Numbered from the stretch's first letter, positions 47,902 through 56,954 are shown. The stretch is DNA of 64,000 bases from Cellulomonas timonensis (GCF_900046455.1 NZ_FCOT01000013.1:372001-436000); one strand, 5' to 3'. The notes: generated by a model from the sequence alone, not told the origin. Program-made: numbers and translations.

Positions 47902-49791
47902 GTGCCCGCGCGCCCCGCAGCACCGCGTCAGGTCGCGCTGACCGGATCCCTCGCCCGACGATCGGCCCTCCTGCTCTGGCGGGGCATCGCCTCCCAGCCG
48001 CGCACGTACGTCCTGGCCATCGGCACGTCGGCGGTGTTCGGAGCCTCGACGGTCGCGGTGAGCAGCGTGCTGGGCGTCGTCACCGACGACGTGGTGGTCC
48101 CCGCGCTCGACGGCTCCGCCGAGGCGCGGGCGCAGATCTGGCTGGCCGGGCTCGCGCTCGTCGCCGTCGCGATCACCCTGGCGCTGAGCGTCGCCGGCCG
48201 CCGGGTGTTCGCGGGCATGGGCGTGGCCGACCAGCAGGCGGGCTTCCGCACCAAGGTCACCCGCCAGTACCTGCGGCTGCCGATGTCGTGGCACCGGCGC
48301 CACCCCACCGGGCAGCTGCTGTCGAACGCGAACGCCGACGTCGAGGCCGCCACGTCCGTGTTCAACCCGCTGCCGTTCGCGCTGGGCGTGGTCGTGATGA
48401 TCGGCGTCGCGGCCGTGCAGCTCCTGCGCACCGACGTGTGGCTCGCGCTGGCCGCCCTGATCGTGCTCCCGCTGGCCATGATCGCGAACGTGGTCTTCGA
48501 GCGCAGGATGTCCCCGGCGGTCACCCGGGCCCAGCAGCTCCGCGCGGAGGTCTCGGATATCGCGCATGAGAGCTTCGAGGGCGCCCTGCTGGTCAAGTCG
48601 CTCGGCGCGGAGGACCGTGAGGAGCGCAGGTTCACGGCGAGCGCGCAGACGCTGCGGGACGCGAACATCCGGGTCGGGGTGATCCGCGCGTTCTTCGACC
48701 CGACCATCGACGCGCTGCCGGGCCTCGGGACCCTGCTGCTCCTGCTGGTCGGCGCGGTGCGGGCCGCCGACAACGCTGTGAGCACCGGAGACATCGTCTC
48801 CGCGGCGTACTTGCTGACCTTGATGGCCGTGCCGGTGCGCGCGTTCGGCTGGGTGCTCGGCGACCTGCCACGGGCCCTGGTCGGCCACGACCGGGTCTCC
48901 CGGGTGCTCGACTCGAGCAGTGCGCTGGAGCCGGGCGAGGCCGAGCTGCCCCGCTCCGCCGAGGGAGCCCGGGTCTCGCTGCGCCACGTGGGCGTGAGCG
49001 TGCCGGCTGGCGGCGGCCTCGCGGAGCTCTTGGCCGACGTGGACCTCGACCTCGCTCCGGGGCGCACGGTCGCGCTGGTGGGCCCCACAGGCTCCGGCAA
49101 GACGACGCTGGCCTCGATGCTCAGCCGGCTGATCGACCCGTCGAGCGGCGTGGTCGAGATCGACGGCCACGACCTGCGCTCGCTGCGCGCGGAGGCGATC
49201 ACCTCGCAGGTGGCGCTCGTGGCGCAGACGACCTTCGTGTTCGAGGACACCGTGCGGGGCAACGTGTCCCTGGCAGACGTGGACGAGCCCGGGGCTCCGA
49301 GCGACGAGGAGGTCTGGGCGGCGCTGCGGCTCGCCCGGGTGGACGACGTGGTTCGAGCGCTTCCAGGCGGGCTGGACGCGCAGCTCGGCGAGCGCGGGTC
49401 GAACCTGTCCGGCGGCCAGCGGCAGCGACTCGCGCTGGCCCGAGCGCTGGTCCGCCGGCCGCGGCTGCTCGTGCTCGACGACGCCACCTCGGCGGTCGAC
49501 CCCGGCGTCGAGCAGCAGATCCTCGCCGGGCTGCGCGCGGCGGCCTCCGCCGACGAGGGCGCGGTGTCGCCGACGGTGCTGATGGTCGCGTACCGGATGT
49601 CCTCGGTGAGCCTCGCCGACGAGGTCGTGCACCTCGAGGGCGGCCGTGTGGTCGACCGGGGCACGCATGCCGAGCTGCTCGCGCGCGATCCCGGGTACCG
49701 CGAGCTGGCCACCGCCTACGAGCAGGAGTCGGCCCGCCGGGCGGCGGAGCTCGACGAGCCCGCCGGCCTGCCGACCGGAGGACCCCGATGA
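47902..49791 (+). CDS. ABC exporter half-transporter, degenerate-site subunit
   Basis: Membrane-ATPase fusion of 629 residues, with six helices in the first 340 residues and then an ATPase domain. Walker A is GPTGSGKTTLAS near 394 and the signature is the canonical NLSGGQRQRLALARAL. Walker B is LLVLDDATSAVD, with Asp where the catalytic Glu belongs (near 523), and the switch His is Tyr in MVAYRMSS. GGAAGGA supports GTG 47902. It overlaps the next subunit by four bases and should form a heterodimer with it. The substrate is unknown. Confidence 0.93.
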   Translation: MPARPAAPRQVALTGSLARRSALLLWRGIASQPRTYVLAIGTSAVFGASTVAVSSVLGVVTDDVVVPALDGSAEARAQIWLAGLALVAVAITLALSVAGRRVFAGMGVADQQAGFRTKVTRQYLRLPMSWHRRHPTGQLLSNANADVEAATSVFNPLPFALGVVVMIGVAAVQLLRTDVWLALAALIVLPLAMIANVVFERRMSPAVTRAQQLRAEVSDIAHESFEGALLVKSLGAEDREERRFTASAQTLRDANIRVGVIRAFFDPTIDALPGLGTLLLLLVGAVRAADNAVSTGDIVSAAYLLTLMAVPVRAFGWVLGDLPRALVGHDRVSRVLDSSSALEPGEAELPRSAEGARVSLRHVGVSVPAGGGLAELLADVDLDLAPGRTVALVGPTGSGKTTLASMLSRLIDPSSGVVEIDGHDLRSLRAEAITSQVALVAQTTFVFEDTVRGNVSLADVDEPGAPSDEEVWAALRLARVDDVVRALPGGLDAQLGERGSNLSGGQRQRLALARALVRRPRLLVLDDATSAVDPGVEQQILAGLRAAASADEGAVSPTVLMVAYRMSSVSLADEVVHLEGGRVVDRGTHAELLARDPGYRELATAYEQESARRAAELDEPAGLPTGGPR

Positions 49792-51611
49792 CCGGCCCCA
49801 CCGCGCCGCAGGAGGCCGACCACCGCATCGGCGCCTCGACGCTCGGCGTCTGGGGCACGCTGCGGCGCGGCGTGCAGGTCTCCCCGGAGCTCCTCGACGG
49901 CATCGCGCTCACCCTGCTGCTGGCGCTGCTCGCCGCGACGGGGCGCATCGTGGTGCCGATCGCGGTGCAGCAGACCATCGACAGCGGCATCCTGTCCGCC
50001 GGCGGCCCCGATGTGCGGCGTGTGGCCACGCTCGTCGCCCTGGCCGTGGTCGGGCTGCTCCTCGGCGCCGTCTGCTCGGCCCTGGTCAACGTGCGGCTGT
50101 TCCGGGCCAGCGAGCGCGGGCTGCTGGCCCTGCGGGTGCGGGCGTTCCGCCATGTGCACGACCTGTCGGTGCTGACCCAGAACACCGAGCGGCGCGGGTC
50201 GCTGGTCTCGCGCGTCACCTCGGACGTCGACACGATCTCGATGTTCGTGCAGTGGGGCGGCATCATGCTGCTCGTCTCGATGCTGCAGCTCACCGTCGCG
50301 ACAGCGCTCATGGCCGTCTACTCCTGGCAGCTGACGATCCTCGTCTGGCTGTGCTTCCTGCCGCTGATGGTGGCGCTCGGACCGCTGCAGAAGCGGGTCA
50401 ACGCCGCGTACACCGCAGTCCGCGAGCAGATCGGCGCGATGCTCGGCGCGATCTCCGAGGCCGTCGTGGGCGCCGAGACGATCCGCGCGTACGGCGTGCA
50501 GGCCCGCACGCAGCGCAAGATCGACCGCGCGATCCGCGGCACGCGCAACGCCATGGTGCGCGCGCAGAACACCGTCGCGCTGGTGTTCTCCAGCGGGGTG
50601 CTGGTCGCGAACCTGGTGCTCGCGGCCGTCGTGGTCGGCGGCACGCACCTCGGCATCGCGGGCGACTTGAGCGTGGGGCGGCTGCTGGCCTTCCTGTTCC
50701 TGGTGCAGCTCTTCACCGGCCCCGTCCAGATGGCCACCGAGGTGCTCAACGAGCTGCAGAACGCTGTGGCGGGCTGGCGGCGGGTGCTGGCCGTCATCGA
50801 GACGCCGGTGAGCGTCGTCGACCCCGGCCCCGACGCGCCGAGATCGCCGCGCGGCCCCGCAGCCGTCACGTTGCGGGACGTGGGCTTCGCCTACCCGGGC
50901 GGCCCCCCGGTGCTGCACGGCGTGGACCTCGAGCTGCCCGCCCGCACGTCCGTGGCGGTGGTCGGCGCCACCGGCTCGGGGAAGACCACCATGGCCAAGC
51001 TCGTCGGGCGCCTCATGGACCCGACATCGGGCCAGGTGCTCCTCGACGGGGTGGACGTGCGCGACATCGGGCTGGCGAACCTGCGCGAGCGGGTCGTGAT
51101 GGTGCCCCAGGAGGGGTTCCTGTTCGACACGACGCTCGGGGAGAACATCGCGCTGGGGATGCGCGGCGTCGACGCGCCCACCCCCGAGGTGTGGGAGCCG
51201 GCCGCACGAGGCGCCCTCGTGGAGCTGGGCCTGGGCGAATGGCTCGACGAGCTCCCGCAGGGGCTGCGCACGCCGGTGGGCCAGCGCGGGGAGTCGCTGT
51301 CGGCAGGGGAGCGCCAGCTCGTGGCCCTCGCGCGGGCACACCTGGCCGGCGCCGACCTGCTCGTGCTGGACGAGGCCACCTCCGCGGTCGACCCGGCGAC
51401 GGAGGTGCGCATCGCCCGCGCGCTGCGCTCGCTGACCCAGGGCCGCAGCACGCTGACGATCGCGCACCGGCTGTCCACCGCCGAGGCCGCCGACCTGGTG
51501 GTCGTGGTCGACGCGGGGGAGGTCGTCGAGGTGGGCACGCACCATGAGCTCGTCGCGCGCGGCGGAGCGTACGCGGGGATGCACGAGAGCTGGGTGTCCC
51601 AGACCCGTTGA
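49788..51611 (+). CDS. ABC exporter half-transporter, catalytic-site subunit
   Basis: Partner of the preceding gene, 607 residues, with six membrane helices and an ATPase domain. Walker A is [13 protein letters not shown], Walker B is intact ([12 protein letters not shown]) and the switch His is present (TIAHRLST), but the signature is altered to [15 protein letters not shown]. With the partner this gives one complete and one degenerate ATP site, the pattern of heterodimeric multidrug exporters such as TM287/288 and BmrCD. The ATGA overlap implies coupled translation. Confidence 0.94.
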   Translation: MTGPTAPQEADHRIGASTLGVWGTLRRGVQVSPELLDGIALTLLLALLAATGRIVVPIAVQQTIDSGILSAGGPDVRRVATLVALAVVGLLLGAVCSALVNVRLFRASERGLLALRVRAFRHVHDLSVLTQNTERRGSLVSRVTSDVDTISMFVQWGGIMLLVSMLQLTVATALMAVYSWQLTILVWLCFLPLMVALGPLQKRVNAAYTAVREQIGAMLGAISEAVVGAETIRAYGVQARTQRKIDRAIRGTRNAMVRAQNTVALVFSSGVLVANLVLAAVVVGGTHLGIAGDLSVGRLLAFLFLVQLFTGPVQMATEVLNELQNAVAGWRRVLAVIETPVSVVDPGPDAPRSPRGPAAVTLRDVGFAYPGGPPVLHGVDLELPARTSVAVVGATGSGKTTMAKLVGRLMDPTSGQVLLDGVDVRDIGLANLRERVVMVPQEGFLFDTTLGENIALGMRGVDAPTPEVWEPAARGALVELGLGEWLDELPQGLRTPVGQRGESLSAGERQLVALARAHLAGADLLVLDEATSAVDPATEVRIARALRSLTQGRSTLTIAHRLSTAEAADLVVVVDAGEVVEVGTHHELVARGGAYAGMHESWVSQTR

Positions 51612-51720
51612 GCCGCCCGCGCTCGACGCCCGGGCCGCTCGCCGGATCCCCGGCGGCGTCGGGCGTCCGGGCGGCGGACGACGGCGACGGGCGCGCGTGC
51701 CCGCGTGGGAAGATCCATGG

Positions 51721-52175
51721 GTGCCCGCATCGACCCCGCCCGCCACGGACCCGACTCCCGCAACCGGCCTCGACCCCGCCGTGGCCGCCCGCCTGCGGCG
51801 CGATGCCGCAGGCCTGGTCGCCGCCGTGGTGCAGCAGCACGACACCGGCGAGGTGCTCATGGTCGGCTGGATGGACGACGAGGCGCTGCACCGCACGCTG
51901 ACCTCGGGCCGCGTCACGTTCTGGAGCCGGTCGCGCCAGGAGTACTGGCGCAAGGGCGACACGTCCGGCCACGCCCAATACGTGAAGTCGGTGAGCCTGG
52001 ACTGCGACGGCGATGCGCTGCTCGTCCGCGTCGACCAGGTCGGCGCGGCCTGCCACACCGGCACGCGCACCTGCTTCGAGGCGGGCGGCGACCTGCCCGC
52101 CGTCGTGGGCTGGCGCCCAGAGCCGACCGCCGACAGCACCCGTCCTGTCCCGCCCCACCCTCGAGGAGCAGGTGT
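51721..52175 (+). CDS. hisI: Phosphoribosyl-AMP cyclohydrolase, 3' end lost in adapter join
   Basis: Zinc enzyme that opens the purine ring of phosphoribosyl-AMP in histidine synthesis. Conserved parts are [35 protein letters not shown] and the metal-binding [15 protein letters not shown] with [12 protein letters not shown] 51721 has GAAGAT, one base from the usual -10 pattern, six bases upstream. The catalytic core is complete (about 130 residues). The natural stop is not visible because genomic sequence gives way to adapter at about 52176. Confidence 0.93.
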
Positions 52176-52293
52176 CTGGCTCTTTTCTCTCTACTCCGCT
52201 CCCCGCTCACTTGGGTTTGTTTTTTCCAAGCCGAGAGGGCCCATAGGTTTTTGCTGGCGGTCTGGGGGGCGGGGAGATGTGTAAAAGAGCCAG
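52176..52293. other. Illumina/Nextera adapter artefact inside the contig
   Basis: The left part resembles a degraded reverse complement of the read-2 arm (starts CTGGCTCTTTTCTCTC). From 52227 a degraded P7 primer (CAAGCCGAGAGGGCCCATAG) and index follow. 52260-52293 aligns without gaps to the 34-base read-2 arm at 27 positions, ending AGATGTGTAAAAGAGCCAG. G-runs to about 52320 look like low-quality read ends. It separates hisI from trpE and removes the end of one and the start of the other. Confidence 0.93.
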
Positions 52294-52320
52294 CCCTGGG
52301 GGGGAAGGGGGGGCGCCCCC

Positions 52321-53877
52321 GCCGTCCCCGCCGCGACGACAGCCGTCGAGGTTCCCTGGGGCGCGACGTGGCCGGCTCTCGAGGAGTTCCGCGCCCTCGC
52401 CGCCGAGCGCCGCGTGGTGCCGGTGGTCCGGCGGCTGCTCGCGGACGACGTGACGCCGGTGGGCCTGTACCGGACCCTCGCGCAGGGCCGGGCGGGGACG
52501 TTCATCCTCGAGTCCGCTGAGTCGGACGGCGCCTGGTCGCGGTACTCGTTCATCGGCGTGCGGTCCCGCGCGACGCTGACGGCGCGTGACGGCCGCGCGG
52601 TGTGGCACGGCGACGTCCCGGTGGGGGTCCCGCTCGAGGGTGATCCCGTCGAGGTGCTCGGCGCGACGCTCGAGGTGCTGCGCACCCCCACCGTGCCGGG
52701 CCTGCCCCCGCTGACCGGTGGCCTCGTGGGCGCCCTCGGCTGGGACGTGGTGCGGCACTGGGAGCCGACGCTGCCCGCGCGGGCCCCCGAGGAGCTCGGC
52801 GTGCCGGAGCTGACGATGTGCCTGGCGAGCGACCTGGCCGTCGTCGACCACCACGATGGCTCGGTGTGGCTGGTCGCCAACGCGATCAACTTCGACGACA
52901 CCGACGAGCGGGTCGACGAGGCGCACGCCGACGCGCTGGACCGGCTGGACGCGATGCAGCAGGGCCTGCTGAGCCCGGCGCCCCCTGCGGCGTCGGAGCT
53001 GGTGGACGCCCCCGAGCCGGCCCTCGAGTTCCGCACGTCACGCGAGGACTTCGAGACGTCCGTGCGCACCGGCCAAGAGGCCATCCGCGACGGCGAGGTC
53101 TTCCAGGTGGTCCTCTCGCAGCGCCTGGACCTGGAGTGCGCCGCGGACCCGATCGACGTCTACCGCGTGCTGCGGACCATCAACCCCAGCCCGTACATGT
53201 ACTACCTGCAGCTCGAGGACGCGGACGGCGCCGGGTTCGCGGTGGTCGGGTCCAGCCCGGAGACGCTGGTCAAGGTGACCGACGGACGCGTCGTGACCTT
53301 CCCCATCGCGGGTTCGCGGCCGCGTGGCGCCGATCCGGACCACGACAAGCAGCTCATGGACGAGCTGCTGGCCGACCCGAAGGAGCGCGCCGAGCACCTG
53401 ATGCTGGTCGACCTCTCCCGCAACGACCTGGTCAAGGTGTGCGAGCCGGCCAGCGTCGAGGTGGTGGAGTTCATGGAGGTCAAGCGCTTCAGCCACATCA
53501 TGCACATCTGCTCGACGGTGGTCGGGCGGCTGCGCGAGGGCGCCACCGCGCTGCAGACCCTGATGGCGACGTTCCCGGCGGGCACCCTCTCCGGCGCCCC
53601 CAAGCCCCGGGCGATCGCGCTGATCGACGAGATCGAGCCCGCTCGTCGCGGGATCTACGGCGGCACTGTGGGCTACTTCGACCTCGCGGGCGACATGGAC
53701 ATGGCGATCGCGATCCGCACCGCGCTGATCCGCGACGGCCGGGCCAGTGTCCAGGCCGGTGGGGGCATCGTGGCCGACTCGGTGCCCTCCCTCGAGTACG
53801 AGGAGTCGCGCAACAAGGCGGCCGCGGCGGTCCGTGCCGTGCAGGTCGCGTCGCGGCTGCGGGCTGTGCGGCGATGA
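52321..53877 (+). CDS. trpE: Anthranilate synthase component I, 5' end lost in adapter join
   Basis: Makes anthranilate from chorismate with a glutamine amidotransferase partner (not in the window). The reading frame is open from about 52321 with TrpE-like VPWGATWPALEEFRALAAER, so the true start lies further upstream in lost sequence; GTG 52414 would cut into the conserved region. Landmarks are the feedback-site FILESAE, VGSSPETLVKV, VDLSRNDLVKV, FPAGTLSGAPKPRA and VQAGGGIVADS. About 518 residues are visible, close to full length. Confidence 0.95.
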   Translation, partial: AVPAATTAVEVPWGATWPALEEFRALAAERRVVPVVRRLLADDVTPVGLYRTLAQGRAGTFILESAESDGAWSRYSFIGVRSRATLTARDGRAVWHGDVPVGVPLEGDPVEVLGATLEVLRTPTVPGLPPLTGGLVGALGWDVVRHWEPTLPARAPEELGVPELTMCLASDLAVVDHHDGSVWLVANAINFDDTDERVDEAHADALDRLDAMQQGLLSPAPPAASELVDAPEPALEFRTSREDFETSVRTGQEAIRDGEVFQVVLSQRLDLECAADPIDVYRVLRTINPSPYMYYLQLEDADGAGFAVVGSSPETLVKVTDGRVVTFPIAGSRPRGADPDHDKQLMDELLADPKERAEHLMLVDLSRNDLVKVCEPASVEVVEFMEVKRFSHIMHICSTVVGRLREGATALQTLMATFPAGTLSGAPKPRAIALIDEIEPARRGIYGGTVGYFDLAGDMDMAIAIRTALIRDGRASVQAGGGIVADSVPSLEYEESRNKAAAAVRAVQVASRLRAVRR

Positions 53878-53911
53878 CGACCTCCCGGCCGCGTCGTGCG
53901 GGTGAGGCGCG

Positions 53912-54577
53912 ATGAGCACCCGACCTGAGCACGTCTCCGAGGCGTCCGCGCCGGGCACTGGCCCCAGGCCCGAGCCGGCGATCACGGCAGGCGCCTCGGG
54001 TCGTCGGCGTGCCGGGCGCGGCCAGGCGGCGCTGCTGCTCCTGCTGCTCGCCGCGCTCACCGCGCTCAGCGCGGTCCCCGTCTGGCTGCGGAGCGCCGGG
54101 GCCTCGGCCCTCCAAGGCGAGGTCGCCGTCGACGTGACCGGCGCGCAGGCGGCGCCGGGCGTCGTGGCCGCCGCAGTGGTGCTGCTGGCGGCAGTCGGGG
54201 CGACAGGCCTGGTGGGGCGCGCCGGACGCTGGGTGGTGGTCGCCGTCGTCGCTCTCGCCGGCGCCATCGTGCTGGCATCCACCGTGGGCGCGCTCACGGA
54301 CGCCGCGGGCATCGCGGAAGCCGCGGCCGCCGAGCTGACCGGCGTGGGCGCGCTGGCCGGGCCCGCGCGTCTCACCGCGTGGCCGTGGGCGGCGCTCGTG
54401 GTGGGCGTCGCCGACCTCGGGGGCGCGGTCTACGTCGCGGTGATGTCGCGCGGCTGGCCGAGCCCGACGCGCAGGCACTCCGCCCCCGGCGCCACCGGCC
54501 GGGTGGAGGCGCGCGCGGAGCCGGATGACGACCAAGCCGCGTGGGACTCGCTGACCCGTGGCGACGACCCCACCTGA
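53912..54577 (+). CDS. Trp-associated membrane protein (TIGR02234 type)
   Basis: Membrane protein of 221 residues with four predicted helices (about 38-58, 80-100, 105-125 and 150-172), a disordered N-terminus and a charged C-terminus. Its place directly after trpE, before small membrane genes and trpC, is the usual place of this actinobacterial family. The role is unknown; the link to tryptophan synthesis rests only on position. ATG 53912 lies 34 bases after trpE. Confidence 0.85.
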   Translation: MSTRPEHVSEASAPGTGPRPEPAITAGASGRRRAGRGQAALLLLLLAALTALSAVPVWLRSAGASALQGEVAVDVTGAQAAPGVVAAAVVLLAAVGATGLVGRAGRWVVVAVVALAGAIVLASTVGALTDAAGIAEAAAAELTGVGALAGPARLTAWPWAALVVGVADLGGAVYVAVMSRGWPSPTRRHSAPGATGRVEARAEPDDDQAAWDSLTRGDDPT

Positions 54578-54675
54578 GGCTTCTCCAACGTGTGGGGCCC
54601 GCGCCCAGCGCGCCGGTCTCCGTGCTGGTCCGATAAGGTGTCCAGCAGAATCTCTGACCCGAAAGGCGCCGTCAC

Positions 54676-54996
54676 ATGGCCGAGCAGACTGTCGAACGTC
54701 GTCCCGGGAGCGGTGCCCCGACGGGTTCCACATCCGAGGAGACGGTCACCCTTCCCCTCACCACCCCGCCGACGAACCACGGGCACACCAACGCCTCGTG
54801 GACCCTCGTCGTCTTCGTGCTCGTCGGCTTCACCGCCGCGGGCCTCGCGCTCGTCTTCGCGCAGCCGTGGCTCTTCTGGACCGGGATGGCCGTCGTCGTG
54901 CTCGGCGTCATCGTCGGCAAGGTCATGCAGATCCTCGGCCACGGCCAGGGCGGAGCCGCAACGCTCGCCAAGCAGGCGGAGCACGGCGCACACTGA
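54676..54996 (+). CDS. HGxxPAAW-family small membrane protein
   Basis: Protein of 106 residues. A disordered N-terminus of 35 residues leads to NHGHTNASWT, a variant of the motif that names the family, followed by two membrane helices (SWTLVVFVLVGFTAAGLALV and PWLFWTGMAVVVLGVIVG). A short tail follows. Such proteins are conserved beside trp genes in actinobacteria and have no known function. GAAAGG precedes ATG 54676. Confidence 0.82.
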   Translation: MAEQTVERRPGSGAPTGSTSEETVTLPLTTPPTNHGHTNASWTLVVFVLVGFTAAGLALVFAQPWLFWTGMAVVVLGVIVGKVMQILGHGQGGAATLAKQAEHGAH

Positions 54997-55178
54997 ACTC
55001 AAAGGGTTGCCGCGAGGAGCCCAGCCCCAGGTGGGCGAGTGATTCGCAGCGACGTGTCGGGCTGTGCGGGCTGGGCATCGGCACTAGGCTGCCCGCGCGG
55101 CAAGGCGCACCTGCCCTGCCGGAGTCAGACCGTTCCTTACCGATGGTGCGTGCCGTCGGTGTGACCTCAGGAGACATG

Positions 55179-55715
55179 ATGTCGACCCCGAACGAGCCGC
55201 AGAACCCGTACGGCGCAGGTGACCAGCCCGAGCAGCCCGGCGGCACGCCGCAGCAGCCCGGTGGCGGCCAGTACCCGCCCGCGCCCCAGCAGCCGCCGGC
55301 CCCGCAGTACCCGTCCGCCCCGCAGTACCCGGGCGAGGCCCAGCAGCCCGGCGGCACGCCCTACCCGGCCGCCCCGCAGTACGGCGGCGCCGGCCAGTAC
55401 CCCGGCGGCGGCTACGGCCAGCCCGCCTACGGCTACCCGAAGAACAGCCTCGGCGTGTGGTCGCCGGTCCTGGGCCTGGTCGGCATCTTCATCTGCGGGT
55501 TCTTCACCGGCATCCCCGCCGTGATCGTCGGGTCCAAGTCGAGGAAGGCCGTCGCCGCAGGCGAGGCGAACAACGGCGGCATGGCGCTCGCGGGCATCAT
55601 CCTGGGCTGGGTCGCGATCGCGTTCTCGGTGCTGAGCATCATCTTCCTCCTCGCGATCGGCGGCCTGTCCGGCTGGGAGGACATGGTCAACGACATGGGC
55701 AACACCACCTACTGA
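55179..55715 (+). CDS. DUF4190-type membrane protein with Pro/Gln-rich N-terminus
   Basis: Protein of 178 residues. The first 85 residues are disordered and made of Pro, Gln, Gly and Tyr (PQQPPAPQYPSAPQYPGEAQ). Two helices follow (SLGVWSPVLGLVGIFICG, then a second after GEANNGGMALAGIILGWVAI), the pattern of DUF4190. A paralogue lies at 56278. AGGAG supports ATG 55179; ATG 55176 is just before it. A membrane-organising role is possible but unproven. Confidence 0.85.
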   Translation: MSTPNEPQNPYGAGDQPEQPGGTPQQPGGGQYPPAPQQPPAPQYPSAPQYPGEAQQPGGTPYPAAPQYGGAGQYPGGGYGQPAYGYPKNSLGVWSPVLGLVGIFICGFFTGIPAVIVGSKSRKAVAAGEANNGGMALAGIILGWVAIAFSVLSIIFLLAIGGLSGWEDMVNDMGNTTY

Positions 55716-55739
55716 GCCTCCTCACCGAGCCTCGGCGGC

Positions 55740-56231
55740 ATGTCCGACCTCCAGCCCAGCCCGCTCCCGGATCCGGGAGCGGGCTGGGCTGCGTCCGGGG
55801 CGCCGCAGGAGCGCGGGGCGTCGCGTGGTCGGCTGGAGCGGATGCTGGCCCCCGGGGCCGTGGCGCTCGCCATCGCCGTCGGCACCGCATGCGTGGCGCT
55901 CGTGGACCCGCACACGCCCGGCCAGTACGGCGTGTGCCCGCTGCTCGCGCTCACCGGGCTGTACTGCGCCGGATGCGGGGGCTTGCGCGCCACGCACGAC
56001 CTCGCGACCGGCGACCTGGCCGGGGCCTGGGCGATGAACCCGCTGTGGGTCCTGGCCGTACCGCTGGTCGCGGTGCTGTGGGGGCGCTGGGCTCTGCGTC
56101 GATGGCGTGGCACGCCACGCCCGGTCTCCGCCCGGTCCCAGCTGTGGCCCGCCTGGCTGTTCCTCGTGGTCGTGCTCGGCTACTCGGCGCTGCGGAACGT
56201 GCCTGATCTCGCCCCGTGGCTGGCGCCCTGA
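55740..56231 (+). CDS. DUF2752 membrane protein
   Basis: Protein of up to 163 residues. The conserved core CPLLALTGLYCAGCGGLRAT, with its paired cysteines, and HDLATGDLAGAWAMNP identify DUF2752. Three helices are predicted. Function unknown. With ATG 55740 the first 17 codons run through a perfect 38-bp palindrome that looks like the terminator of the gene before; ATG 55841 (MLAPGAVALA) would avoid it and still keep the conserved core. The start is therefore uncertain. Confidence 0.8.
   Translation: MSDLQPSPLPDPGAGWAASGAPQERGASRGRLERMLAPGAVALAIAVGTACVALVDPHTPGQYGVCPLLALTGLYCAGCGGLRATHDLATGDLAGAWAMNPLWVLAVPLVAVLWGRWALRRWRGTPRPVSARSQLWPAWLFLVVVLGYSALRNVPDLAPWLAP
55753..55790. terminator. 38-bp perfect palindrome, probable terminator
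   Basis: Two 19-base arms with no spacer; the left arm is AGCCCAGCCCGCTCCCGGA. It begins 38 bases after the stop of the DUF4190 gene. As RNA it would form a very stable hairpin. It overlaps the start of the DUF2752 frame. Confidence 0.6.
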
Positions 56232-56235
56232 GGCC

Positions 56236-56241
56236 TAGGCT
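56236..56241 (+). promoter_or_regulatory. Possible -10 box of the second DUF4190 gene
   Basis: TAGGCT, 37 bases before ATG 56278, so this transcript would have a short leader. Confidence 0.4.
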
Positions 56242-56277
56242 CACAAGACCGTCCAGGACCACAGAGAGATGCGTGCG

Positions 56278-56916
56278 ATGAGCGACAACCCGAACCAGCC
56301 CGCCGACGACGCCGACGGCGCCGAGCCGCAGCAGCCCGCACAGCCGCCGTATCCCGGCGCGCAGCAGCCGGACGCCTCGCAGCCGCCGGCGCCGGGCCAG
56401 CCGCTCAGCACGCCGCAGCCCGACGCCGCCCAGCAGCCCGACGCCGCCCAGCAGCCCTACTCCGGACAGCAGCCCTACGGCGCCCAGCCGCCCTACTCCG
56501 GCCAGCAGCCCTACGGCGCGCAGCAGCCCTACCAGGGCCAGCAGCCCTACGGCGCCCAGCAGCCCTACCCGGGCCAGCAGCCCTACCCGGGCCAGCAGCC
56601 CTACCCGGCACAGCAGGGGTATGGGTACGCGGCTCCCTACGTGTACCCGCGCAACGACCTGGCGGTGTGGTCGCTCGTCCTCGGCATCGCGTCGTTCGTG
56701 TTGGGCTGCCTGTTCTTCACGGGCATCCCCGCCATCATCGTCGGCAAGAAGGCGAAGGGCGCGGCACTGGCCGGGGAGGCGAACAACGCGGGGCTGGCCA
56801 CTGCGGGCGTGGTGCTCGGGTGGATCTCGATCGGGATCAGCGTGCTGATCCTGCTGTTCGCCGTCGTGCTGCCGCTGATCTTGGTCGGAGCCAGCAGCAA
56901 CTCGTACGGCTACTGA
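56278..56916 (+). CDS. DUF4190-type membrane protein with QQPY repeats
   Basis: Protein of 212 residues, paralogous to the one at 55179. Residues about 50-115 are ten tandem six-residue units of the form QQPYxx (for example QQPYPGQQPYPG). Two helices follow (LAVWSLVLGIASFVLGCLFF, then GLATAGVVLGWISIGIS), joined by GIPAIIVGKKAKGAALAGEA. ATG 56278 and ATG 56269 are both possible. It is followed by a hairpin terminator and then trpC. Confidence 0.85.
   Translation: MSDNPNQPADDADGAEPQQPAQPPYPGAQQPDASQPPAPGQPLSTPQPDAAQQPDAAQQPYSGQQPYGAQPPYSGQQPYGAQQPYQGQQPYGAQQPYPGQQPYPGQQPYPAQQGYGYAAPYVYPRNDLAVWSLVLGIASFVLGCLFFTGIPAIIVGKKAKGAALAGEANNAGLATAGVVLGWISIGISVLILLFAVVLPLILVGASSNSYGY
56431..56610 (+). 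repeat. 18-bp tandem repeat, ten units, in coding sequence
   Basis: Units begin CAGCAGCCCTAC (the first has GAC in place of TAC, one other has CAGCCG) followed by six variable bases. They encode QQPYxx repeats of the DUF4190 protein. A partial unit follows at 56611. Confidence 0.9.
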
Positions 56917-56922
56917 CCCCAT

Positions 56923-56954
56923 GCGGCCAACCTGCGGGTCCACAGGTTGGCCGC
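56923..56954 (+). terminator. Hairpin terminator before trpC
   Basis: GCGGCCAACCTG, eight-base loop, CAGGTTGGCCGC, starting seven bases after the DUF4190 stop. Confidence 0.75.

Noticed and set aside
51717-52175. ATG 51717 as the hisI start
   Set aside because: It is in a different frame; the conserved HisI motifs are in frame with GTG 51721.
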